Shown here: positions 42,816 to 50,619 of the stretch, piece by piece
How the letters are laid out: the number at the start of each line of letters is the position of its first letter
How positions within the stretch are numbered: the first letter of the stretch is position 1
Source: Sphingosinicella ginsenosidimutans
GTDB lineage: Bacteria > Pseudomonadota > Alphaproteobacteria > Sphingomonadales > Sphingomonadaceae
Direction: 5' to 3'
Assembly (NCBI RefSeq): GCF_007995055.1
Contig: NZ_VOQQ01000001.1
Coordinates: 1,905,001-1,969,000, forward strand
DNA length: 64,000 bases
Notes under the pieces: generated by a model
Databases searched by the model: none
What the model saw: only the letters and a program-made list of their open reading frames with translations
Told to the model about the DNA's origin: nothing
Program-made: the position numbers and the translations under genes

Positions 42816-44156
42816 GTGCGAGGCGAGGAGCGGACGGTCCTGGTCGATTCCGGCGGCGCGGCCGCGCCCGTCTCGGATCGGATCGAGGCGCTGGATTTCG
42901 TTCGCGGCGTCGCGCTGTTCGGCATCCTCTACATGAACATCCTGCTGTTCGGCCTGCCCTATGCCTACAGCAATCCAGCCAATGCCGGCGGCGCGACCGG
43001 CGCGAACCTGTGGGTGTGGGCCTTTGGCGAGATTTTCGTCGAAGGGACGCAGCGTGGCCTCTTCTCGATCCTGTTCGGGGCGAGCACGATCCTGCTGACC
43101 TCGCGGCTGGAGGCGGCGAGGCGCGCCGACAGCGCCGACATCTATTTCCGCCGCGCCCTTTGGCTGATCGCCTTCGGCATGTTCGATGCCTATGTGCTGC
43201 TGTGGCAGGGGGACATATTGTTCCTCTACGGCGTCGCCGCGCTGTTCCTCTACGCCTTCCGAACGCTCCCGCCGGGGAAGCTGTTCGCGTTCGGCGCGGC
43301 GTCGCTGCTGATCGCCTGCGCCTGGAACGCGCACGAGACGTGGAACCTCATCGGCAAGCACGGCGCCTATGAAGCGGCGAGCGCGGCGCAGGCCTCCGGC
43401 GCGGAGCTCAGCCCCGCGCAGCAGCAGGCGATCGCCGAATGGCCGGCGGCGGCGGCCGAGTTCGTGGTGACGCCGCAGGACGCCGAGGCCGCGATCGCCG
43501 CGGCGGTCCGGCCCTATCCGACGCTCTTCGCCGCCAATGCGCCGCAGGTCGCCTATGCCGAATCCTGGGGCACCTACCGCTATTTCTGCGACGTCTTCGG
43601 CATGATGCTGATCGGCATGGGCCTGTTCAGGCTCGGCGCGCTGACGCTGAAGGTCCGCACCCGCGTCTATCTGGCGATGATGGGCCTCGGCTATGCGATC
43701 GGCCTTGCCGTCAACGCCGCCGAGACACGCTGGGTGATGGACCACGGCTTCAGCGCGGTCGCCTTCGCCCAGGCGCATGTGACCTACGATCTCGGCCGGC
43801 TGGCGACGACGCTCGGCCATCTCGGCGCGCTGATGCTGTTCGTGAAATCGGGGTTGCTCGGCCCGGTGCGGCGCGCGATCGCCGCGGTCGGGCGAATGGC
43901 GGTGACCAACTATCTGCTGCAATCGCTCGCCGGGCTGGCGATCTTCGTCGGCTTCGGCCTGTTCGGCCAGCTCGAGCGGCATCAGCTCTATTACGTCTTC
44001 GCGGCGATCTGCGCCGGCGAGCTGGTCTTCAGCCTGCTCTGGCTGCGCGTCTTCCGCTTCGGCCCGGTCGAATGGCTGTGGCGCTGGCTCACCTATCTGA
44101 AACGGCCGCCGATCCGCCGCGCCGCCACGGTTGCGCCCGCCGCCGTCGAGGCGTAA
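42816..44156 (+). CDS. DUF418 family membrane protein
   Basis: A 446-residue protein with about ten membrane helices. The N-terminal motif DRIEALDFVRGVALFGILYMNI and the C-terminal DUF418 domain (VGRMAVTNYLLQSLAG; RFGPVEWLWRWLTY) are typical of the YeiB group, possible carriers or acyl transferases of unknown role. The probable start is GTG at 42816 with a GGGGAGGG ribosome site; no ATG is well placed. A periplasmic insert of about 90 Ala-rich residues lies near 170-260. Confidence 0.85.
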   Translation: MRGEERTVLVDSGGAAAPVSDRIEALDFVRGVALFGILYMNILLFGLPYAYSNPANAGGATGANLWVWAFGEIFVEGTQRGLFSILFGASTILLTSRLEAARRADSADIYFRRALWLIAFGMFDAYVLLWQGDILFLYGVAALFLYAFRTLPPGKLFAFGAASLLIACAWNAHETWNLIGKHGAYEAASAAQASGAELSPAQQQAIAEWPAAAAEFVVTPQDAEAAIAAAVRPYPTLFAANAPQVAYAESWGTYRYFCDVFGMMLIGMGLFRLGALTLKVRTRVYLAMMGLGYAIGLAVNAAETRWVMDHGFSAVAFAQAHVTYDLGRLATTLGHLGALMLFVKSGLLGPVRRAIAAVGRMAVTNYLLQSLAGLAIFVGFGLFGQLERHQLYYVFAAICAGELVFSLLWLRVFRFGPVEWLWRWLTYLKRPPIRRAATVAPAAVEA

Positions 44157-44195
44157 GGCTGCGTTTCAATTCAAAACCAAATCGGGGAGCCCGCC

Positions 44196-44843
44196 ATGAT
44201 CCTCTACGGTTCGTCCTTCTCGCCTTTCGTCCGCAAGGTGCTCGCCTTCGCCGCCGAAAAGGAGATCGAGCTCGAGGTGCGGCCCAACCGGCTTGGCGAC
44301 CAGGATCCGGAATTCCTCGCGACCAGCCCCTTCGGCAAGATGCCGGGCTTTCGCGACGGCGATTTCGAGATTTCGGATTCCAGCGCGATCGTCGCCTATC
44401 TCGATGCGATCAAGCCCGAGCCAAACCTGATCCCGACCGATCCGCGCGGGCGGGCGCGGGCGATCTGGTATGACGAATTCGCGGATACGATCCTGTTCGG
44501 CTGCGGCCGCAAGATGTTCTTCAACCGGGTGGTGGCGCCTTTCTTCCTCGGCAAGGCCGGCAATGAGGAGGAGGCGAACCTGGCCGAGTGCGAGGAGCTG
44601 CCGCCTCTGCTCGACTATCTGGAGGGCGTGATCCCGGCGAGCGGCTTCTTGGTCGAGGATCGGCTGACGCTGGCCGACATCGCGGTGGCGAGCCCGTTCG
44701 TGAACCTGCGCCATGTCGATGTCGCGCTCGATGCCGCGCGGCATCCCAGGCTCGTCGATTATGTCACCGCCATCCTGGCGCGGCCGAGCTTCTCGAAATG
44801 GGTCGACAAGGAAACGGCGCTGCTGGCCCGCGTCGCGGCCTGA
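44196..44843 (+). CDS. glutathione S-transferase family protein
   Basis: A 215-residue protein with the thioredoxin-like N-terminal domain (ILYGSSFSPFVRKVLAFAAE; SPFGKMPGFRDGDFEISDSSAIVAYL) including the cis-Pro and the glutathione-binding SS motif, and an all-helical C-terminal domain containing LTLADIAVASPFVNLRHV. The Ser at SSFSPF is the likely catalytic position. Substrate unknown. It follows the DUF418 gene after 39 bp. Confidence 0.9.
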   Translation: MILYGSSFSPFVRKVLAFAAEKEIELEVRPNRLGDQDPEFLATSPFGKMPGFRDGDFEISDSSAIVAYLDAIKPEPNLIPTDPRGRARAIWYDEFADTILFGCGRKMFFNRVVAPFFLGKAGNEEEANLAECEELPPLLDYLEGVIPASGFLVEDRLTLADIAVASPFVNLRHVDVALDAARHPRLVDYVTAILARPSFSKWVDKETALLARVAA

Positions 44844-44853
44844 GCGCGGGCGA

Positions 44854-45432
44854 TCACAGATACATGACCGCCGCGAAACCGGCGACGAGGATGGCGAGGA
44901 AGGCCCAGGCGACGAGATTCAGCCGCTTTTCGATGAAATCCTGGATCGGCGCGCCATAGCGCTTGAGCAGCGCGGCGATCAGGAAGAAGCGGGCGCCGCG
45001 GGTGATCAGGGCGCACAGCATGAAGAGCGGGAAATTGAACGCGGCGAACCCGCTGGCGATCGTCACCAGCTTGAACGGGATCGGCGTCAGCCCCTTCAGC
45101 AGCACGATCCACATGCCGTATTCGGCGAATTTCTGGCGGAACGTCTCCACCCCGCCTTCCATGCCGTAGAGGTGGACCAGCCACTGGCCGAGGCTGTCGT
45201 AGAGATAATAGCCGATCGCATAGCCGAGCGCGCCGCCGAGCACCGAGGCGATCGTGCAGACCGTCGCGATCAGGAAGGCGCGGTCGCGGCGCGCGACGAT
45301 CATCGGCACCACCATCACGTCGGGCGGGATCGGGAAGAAGGAGGATTCGGCGAACGAGACCGCCGCCATGATCCACAGCGCATGGCGATGCCCCGCCATC
45401 CGCAGCATCCAATCGTAAATCCTGCGAAACAT
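44854..45432 (-). CDS. DedA/YqaA-type membrane protein
   Basis: A 192-residue protein with about five hydrophobic segments. Family marks: ALWIMAAVSFAESSFFPIPP followed by DVMVVPMIVARRDRAF, GGALGYAIGYYLYDSLG, and the glycine-rich LLKGLTPIPFKLVTIASGFA. This resembles the VTT/YqaA subgroup of DedA proteins, which probably move lipids across the membrane. The ATG at 45432 is 129 bp from the divergent TIR-domain gene. It converges with the GST gene, 10 bp apart. Confidence 0.85.
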   Translation of the reverse strand: MFRRIYDWMLRMAGHRHALWIMAAVSFAESSFFPIPPDVMVVPMIVARRDRAFLIATVCTIASVLGGALGYAIGYYLYDSLGQWLVHLYGMEGGVETFRQKFAEYGMWIVLLKGLTPIPFKLVTIASGFAAFNFPLFMLCALITRGARFFLIAALLKRYGAPIQDFIEKRLNLVAWAFLAILVAGFAAVMYL

Positions 45433-45561
45433 GGGCCCCCGGCGACGAACGTGCGCCCCGTCTAGCGTGCCCGGCGCGTTCGCGCGACCCCGTGAATCTC
45501 CCGCGATTGTGCCCACGCGCAGCCGTGCTAATCTCCACCGCTCACAGGGGGGAGTCGCCAC

Positions 45562-46755
45562 ATGGCCGACGTCGTCATCTGCTACGCGCCAGACAATCAG
45601 GCCACCGTCCGCCAGCTCGCCGATGCGATCCGCGCCGAAGGCTGGACGGTGTGGTATGACGAAAGCCCGGCCGCCGGGAGCGCGGGCGGGGTCACCGAGC
45701 AGATCCTCAATGCCAAGGCGGCAGTGGTCGTCTGGTCGGCCAGCGCCGTCGCCTCCGAATGGGTGCGGGCCGACGCCAATGTCGCCCGCGGCCTGCGCCG
45801 GCTCGTCCAGGCGAGCGCCGACGATGCGACGCCGCCGGTGCCGTTCGAGGCGGGCGAGGTCGCGTCGATCTCCACCTGGCTCGGCGACACGGCCCATCCC
45901 GGCTGGGCCCGGATCCGCGCGGAGCTGGTCGCGCTCGCCGGTGCGCCGGCCGGGGACGAGAAGACGGTGATCATGGCCGGCCCGCTGCCCCCAGCGCCGC
46001 CGGCCGAGCCGGTCGCGCCGCCGCCGCCTCCGCCTCCGCCTCCGCCGCCTCCTCCTCCGCCGCCGCCACCACCGCCGCCGCCGCCTCCGCCGCCGCCGCC
46101 AGCGCCGGAGACGGTGCCGCCCGTCGCGCCGGCGCCCGAAGCGGTGGTCGCGCCGCCTCCGCCAGCGCCGCCTCCGCCCGCGCCTCCGTCACCACCGCCT
46201 CCGCCGGCGGCGGTTGCGCCGCGCAAGGGCAAAGGCGGGCTGATCGCGCTGCTCGTGATCCTCGTCGCGCTGATCGCCGCCGCCGGCTGGGGCTGGATCA
46301 ATTATGGCGATCAGCTGCGGGCCCGCCTGGGCATGGGCGGCGGCGCGGCGACGAACGAATCGACGACGACCAATCTCGCCGCGCCGGCGCCGACGCCCGC
46401 CGGCCCGCAGCAATTGCCGCCGATGGTCGATCAGGGATCGGGCGCCGGCGGCCAGCCGCCGTCCGATGCCAAGGCCGACAATGCGCTCCAGGCCGCGGTG
46501 CCGCCGCCGGTCGGGGCGGGCAAGCCGGGCGCACCCCCGCCGGGCGAAGCCGCGCCGCCGATGCCGGCCCAGGCAGGCCAGGGGACACCGGCCCCGGCGC
46601 AGACTGCCCAGCGCCCGTCGCGCCCGCGCACCGAGCGCCCGCGCGGCCCCCGCGTTCGCTACATCAATTCGGAGGTGATGCGTCAGTTCTGCAACGGCGC
46701 GGGCAAGGGCACGCCGCAATGCCGCACCTTCCGGGCGAACACGCGCCGACGGTAG
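45562..46755 (+). CDS. TIR-domain protein with polyproline linker and membrane anchor
   Basis: A 397-residue protein. Residues 1-75 match a bacterial TIR domain: ADVVICYAPDNQATVRQLA, GWTVWYDES and VVVWSASAVASEWVRAD. At the position of the NADase catalytic Glu (W-x-x-x-E) it has Asp71. A proline-rich linker with a near-unbroken run follows (about 150-225), then a single membrane helix (GLIALLVILVALIAAAGWGW) and a periplasmic Pro/Gln/Ala-rich tail ending in a basic motif with two Cys (RQFCNGAGKGTPQC). The TIR domain would face the cytoplasm. No defence partner gene is adjacent; the CLC gene follows. Scaffold or stress role is inferred. Confidence 0.8.
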   Translation: MADVVICYAPDNQATVRQLADAIRAEGWTVWYDESPAAGSAGGVTEQILNAKAAVVVWSASAVASEWVRADANVARGLRRLVQASADDATPPVPFEAGEVASISTWLGDTAHPGWARIRAELVALAGAPAGDEKTVIMAGPLPPAPPAEPVAPPPPPPPPPPPPPPPPPPPPPPPPPPPPAPETVPPVAPAPEAVVAPPPPAPPPPAPPSPPPPPAAVAPRKGKGGLIALLVILVALIAAAGWGWINYGDQLRARLGMGGGAATNESTTTNLAAPAPTPAGPQQLPPMVDQGSGAGGQPPSDAKADNALQAAVPPPVGAGKPGAPPPGEAAPPMPAQAGQGTPAPAQTAQRPSRPRTERPRGPRVRYINSEVMRQFCNGAGKGTPQCRTFRANTRRR

Positions 46756-46876
46756 CGGGCAGGGCGAAACGCATCCCCATCGCCCGCTGCGACGGGGAGG
46801 ACGAGCGGGCACCTTGCCATCGCGCGTGCGCGCCCGTAACTGGCGGCACCCAAAGCGAAATCGCGAGGACCCGAAG

Positions 46877-48634
46877 GTGGCGACGATCAGCCCGCCGGAC
46901 ATGCACGTCGCCCATCGGCCGCGGCTGGCCGATCACAGCGCCGACCGGCGGATGGTGCTGCTCGCCGCGATGGCGCTGGTCGTCGGGATCGGCGGCGTCG
47001 CCTCCGCATTCGTCCTCGTCCACCTGATCGCCCTGGTCACCAATCTCGCCTGGTTCGGCCGCTTTTCCTGGGAAAATGCGGTGATGAGCGATGGCGCCGG
47101 CGGCTGGAAGACGATCGCGATCCCGGTCGTCGGCAGCCTGATCGTCGGCCTGATGGCGCGCTTCGGATCCGACAAGATCCGCGGCCATGGCATCCCCGAG
47201 GCGATCGAGACGATCCTTTACGGCGAAAGCCGCCTGTCGCTGAAGGTCGCGTTGCTGAAGCCGATCTCCTCGGCGATCTCGATCGGCAGCGGCGGGCCGT
47301 TCGGCGCGGAAGGGCCGATCATCATGACCGGAGGTGCGATCGGATCGCTGTTTGCGCAGCGCTTCCACCTCAGCGCGGCCGAGCGCAAGACGCTGCTCGT
47401 CGCCGGCGCCGCGGCGGGCATGACCGGGATTTTCGGAACGCCGGTCGCCGCCGTTCTGCTCGCGGTCGAGGTGATGCTGTTCGAATGGAAGCCGCGCAGC
47501 TTCGTGCCGGTGGTGCTCGCCGTGCTGACGGCGCTCGCGCTGCGGCCGCTGGCGATCGGCAGCGGCGCGGTCTTTCCGATGGCCGCCGCGCCGGGGGCGG
47601 GGCCGGCCGTCCTCCCGCTCGCCGTCGCGCTCGGCCTGGTCGCCGGGCTGTTCGCGGCCTTCCTCTCGGTCACGCTCTACCGGATCGAGGATCTGTTTCA
47701 CCGGCTTCCGGTCCACTGGATGTGGTGGCCGGCGATCGGCGCGGTCGCGGTCGGCATCGGCGGCCTGATCGAGCCGCGCGTGCTCGGCGCCGGCTACAAC
47801 AACATCCAGGACCTGCTCGACGGGCGGCTGGTGCTCGGCGCGATCGTTCTGCTCCTCCTCGTCAAGGGCACGGTGTGGCTGACCGCGCTCGGATCGGGGA
47901 CGTCGGGCGGCGTGCTCGCGCCGCTGCTGATCCTCGGCGGCGCGCTCGGCGCGATCGCCGGCCACTGGCTGCCGGGCGGGAGCGGCTTCTGGGCATTGCT
48001 CGGCATGGCCGGGGTGGTGAGCGCGGCGATGCGCGCGCCGCTCACCGCCGCCATGTTCGCGGTCGAGCTCACCGGCCGGATCGAGGTGCTCCCGAGCGCC
48101 GTCGCCGCCGCCGTCGCGGCCTATGCGGTCGCGGTGCTGGTGCTCAAGCGCTCGATCCTGACCGAGAAGATTTCGCGGCGCGGGCGGCACGTCCTGCAGG
48201 AATATACGGTCGATCCGCTGGCGCTGTCGCGGGCCGCCGAGATCATGACCCCCGATCCCAAGACGCTGGGCGAGGGGATGACCGTCGCCGATGCGATCGC
48301 ATTCTTCCAGGCCGGGGCGGAGCATCGATCCTATCCGGTGATCGACGGCGCCGGGCGGCCGGTGGGGCTCGCCTCGCGGTCCGACGCGCTGCGCTGGCGC
48401 CAGGCGGACATCGCCGCGGGCGTGACGCTGGGCGAGCAGCTGTCGGACGGGTCGATGCCGATCGTCCATCCCGACACGCCGGCGATCGAGGTCGCGAACC
48501 TGATGATCGCCGAGGATATCGGCCGAGTCTGCGTCGTCGCGCCGGCGGACGGCCGCCTGATCGGCATCATCGCCCGCCGCAACCTGCTCCAGGCGCGGGC
48601 GAGCAAGGTGCGCGAGGAGCGGCCGGCGGGTTAG
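46877..48634 (+). CDS. CLC-family chloride channel with CBS domains
   Basis: A 585-residue protein with a CLC core (about ten or more helices) and a C-terminal pair of CBS domains (IMTPDPKTLGEGMTVADAIA; MPIVHPDTPAIEVANLMIAE). The ion path motifs read GHGIPEAIE, SIGSGGPFGAEGPIIMTGG (with the gating Glu in GAEGP) and GSGTSGGVLAPLLILGGALG. The likely start is GTG 46877 behind a GAGGAC site; ATG 46901 is possible. The external Glu makes exchange or gated transport possible. It may take part in acid or osmotic response. Confidence 0.88.
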   Translation: MATISPPDMHVAHRPRLADHSADRRMVLLAAMALVVGIGGVASAFVLVHLIALVTNLAWFGRFSWENAVMSDGAGGWKTIAIPVVGSLIVGLMARFGSDKIRGHGIPEAIETILYGESRLSLKVALLKPISSAISIGSGGPFGAEGPIIMTGGAIGSLFAQRFHLSAAERKTLLVAGAAAGMTGIFGTPVAAVLLAVEVMLFEWKPRSFVPVVLAVLTALALRPLAIGSGAVFPMAAAPGAGPAVLPLAVALGLVAGLFAAFLSVTLYRIEDLFHRLPVHWMWWPAIGAVAVGIGGLIEPRVLGAGYNNIQDLLDGRLVLGAIVLLLLVKGTVWLTALGSGTSGGVLAPLLILGGALGAIAGHWLPGGSGFWALLGMAGVVSAAMRAPLTAAMFAVELTGRIEVLPSAVAAAVAAYAVAVLVLKRSILTEKISRRGRHVLQEYTVDPLALSRAAEIMTPDPKTLGEGMTVADAIAFFQAGAEHRSYPVIDGAGRPVGLASRSDALRWRQADIAAGVTLGEQLSDGSMPIVHPDTPAIEVANLMIAEDIGRVCVVAPADGRLIGIIARRNLLQARASKVREERPAG

Positions 48635-48745
48635 GCCGCCAGCGCCGGCCCGCCCCTCCCCGCAGGCCGCGCATTGTGGGCTTTCGCGCGCGGCGATTTT
48701 CGGCAACGATGGCCGGGCACACAAGGCCCGGACGGGGGGGCGCCC

Positions 48746-49939
48746 ATGACGGCGACAGGATTGCTGCGCGAGCGCTCGCAAAGCGGCGAGGCGCGGGTCG
48801 AGACGGTCGAGCTGTTCTACGATCTCGTCTTCGTGTTCGCGATCACCCAGCTGTCGCACCGGCTGGTCCACCACCCGACGATCCATGGGGCGATCGAGAC
48901 CGGCATCCTGTTCGTCGCGATCTGGAGCAGCTGGGTGAACACCGCCTGGGTGACCAACTGGCTCGATCCGAACCGGCGGCGGGTGCGCTTCATGCTGTTC
49001 GCGCTGATGGCCGGCGGGCTCGTCGTGTCGATGTCGATCCCCGACGCCTTCGCCGAAAAGGCGGTGCCGTTCGCCATCGCCTATGTCGCGGTGGAGCTCG
49101 GCCGGAGCGCGTTCACCGCGCTCGCGCTGCGCCGGCACGATCATGGCAATTATCTCAATTTCATCAGGATCCTGGTGTGGCAGGCGCTGTCCGGCGCGCT
49201 GTGGATCGCCGGCGCCTTCGATGCCGAAGCGCGCCTGTGGCTATGGGCCGGGGCGATGGCCTTGTGGACCGCCGGCCCGGCCGCCTTCTTCTTCGTCCCC
49301 GGCCTCGGCCGATCGAGCCCGGAGGACTGGAACGTCGAGGCGCATCATTTCGCCGAGCGATGCGGCCTGTTCATCATCATCGCGTTCGGCGAATCGATCC
49401 TGGCGACCGGCGACAGCTTCGCCGAGATCGAATGGACGCGGCCGGCGGCGATCGCCTTCCTCGCCTCCTTCGTTGGCACGGTCGCCTTGTGGTGGACCTA
49501 TTTCGACATCGGCGCGGAGCGGGCGAGCGCGACCTTCTCGCACCGCGACCGGCGCGGGAGAGGGCAGGTGGCGCGGCTCGCCTACACCTATCTGCACATC
49601 GCGATCGTCGGCGGGATCGTCGTCGCCGCCGCGGCGATCCAGCTCGTCATCGCCGCGCCAGCGGGGCCGATCGCGCCGCCGGCCTTCGCGATGACGCTGG
49701 CCGGGCCGGCCCTGTTCCTTGCCGGCACCGCCGCGTTCAAGCGGGTGACCGGCGCGCGCTGGTGGCCGCTCTCCCACCTTGCCGGGCTCGCGGCGATCGC
49801 GGCGCTGGCGCTGGCCGGGCGCGCGCTCCAGCCGTTCCAGCTCGCGGTGGCGGTGGCGGCGGTGCTGGCGGCGGTCGCGATCTGGGAAACCCTGTCGCTC
49901 GCGCCGCGTCTTAATCGTTCGGCAATGGATCGGCCCTAG
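48746..49939 (+). CDS. low temperature requirement A (LtrA) family membrane protein
   Basis: A 397-residue protein with about ten helices. Family marks: VETVELFYDLVFVFAITQLSH, WVNTAWVTNWLDPN, AERCGLFIIIAFGESILATG and GTVALWWTYFDIGAERAS. LtrA proteins are named for a cold-growth gene of Listeria; the biochemical function is unknown. The ATG follows GGGGGGGCGCCC. A strong terminator lies downstream. Confidence 0.88.
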   Translation: MTATGLLRERSQSGEARVETVELFYDLVFVFAITQLSHRLVHHPTIHGAIETGILFVAIWSSWVNTAWVTNWLDPNRRRVRFMLFALMAGGLVVSMSIPDAFAEKAVPFAIAYVAVELGRSAFTALALRRHDHGNYLNFIRILVWQALSGALWIAGAFDAEARLWLWAGAMALWTAGPAAFFFVPGLGRSSPEDWNVEAHHFAERCGLFIIIAFGESILATGDSFAEIEWTRPAAIAFLASFVGTVALWWTYFDIGAERASATFSHRDRRGRGQVARLAYTYLHIAIVGGIVVAAAAIQLVIAAPAGPIAPPAFAMTLAGPALFLAGTAAFKRVTGARWWPLSHLAGLAAIAALALAGRALQPFQLAVAVAAVLAAVAIWETLSLAPRLNRSAMDRP

Positions 49940-49960
49940 ACCCGAAGGCCGATCAGAGGG

Positions 49961-49993
49961 CGGCCGCCGGACTTATGCGCCGGCGGCCGTTTT
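49961..49993 (+). terminator. intrinsic terminator of the ltrA gene
   Basis: A perfect 10-bp stem CGGCCGCCGG/CCGGCGGCCG with a 9-nt loop, followed directly by TTTT. It begins 22 bp after the stop codon. Confidence 0.9.
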
Positions 49994-50035
49994 GCTGTTT
50001 CGCCCGGGCGCGCGGGGCGATAGAGAGCCCGGCCC

Positions 50036-50563
50036 ATGAACATCGATCTCATCCCCGTCGGCGACAATCCGCCCGAAAGCCTCAACGTCATCATCGAGGT
50101 GCCGGTCGGCGGCGAGCCGGTGAAGTACGAATTCGACAAGAAATCGGGCGCGCTCTTCGTCGACCGCATCCTGCACACGCCGATGCGCTATCCGGCCAAT
50201 TACGGCTTCGTGCCGCACACCCTCTCGCCCGACGGCGATCCGCTCGACGCGCTGGTGATCGCGCGCTCCCCGTTCGTGCCCGGCTGCGTCGTTCGCGCCC
50301 GGCCGATCGGCGTGCTCAATCTCGAGGACGAGCATGGCGGCGACGAGAAGCTGATCTGCGTGCCGGTGGACACCACCTTCCCTTATTATGCGGACGTCGC
50401 GCAGCGCCAGGACCTGCCCTCGATCGTGCTCCAGCAGATCGAGCACTTCTTCAAGCATTACAAGGACCTGGAAGAAGACAAATGGGTCCGCGTCGGCCGC
50501 TGGGGCGACGCCGCCGAAGCGCGAAGGATCGTCGAGGAAGCGATCGAGCGGGCGAAGGGGTAG
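50036..50563 (+). CDS. ppa: inorganic pyrophosphatase
   Basis: A 175-residue family I pyrophosphatase that hydrolyses PPi in the cytoplasm with Mg2+. The active-site signature DGDPLDALVI is present, together with VEVPVGGEPVKYEFDKKSGA, PANYGFVPHTL and DEHGGDEKLICVPVD. It is full-length. It stands between the ltrA terminator and the MmeI-like gene, which begins 57 bp downstream. Confidence 0.96.
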   Translation: MNIDLIPVGDNPPESLNVIIEVPVGGEPVKYEFDKKSGALFVDRILHTPMRYPANYGFVPHTLSPDGDPLDALVIARSPFVPGCVVRARPIGVLNLEDEHGGDEKLICVPVDTTFPYYADVAQRQDLPSIVLQQIEHFFKHYKDLEEDKWVRVGRWGDAAEARRIVEEAIERAKG

Positions 50564-50619
50564 CGGCATGGCGCCGCGAACAACTTGCCAAGGGCGGCGG
50601 CGGCAGGAATAATCGGTTC

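Noticed and set aside
46000-46110. Possible CRISPR-like or tandem repeat array
   Set aside because: The periodic CCG/CCT pattern is proline codon repetition in an open frame; there are no spacers. The same holds for 63515-63599.
45562-48634. TIR protein plus CLC channel as a defence operon
   Set aside because: They are 121 bp apart with no overlap, the channel is a housekeeping type, and no nuclease or nucleotide-signal gene is nearby. Co-function is not supported.
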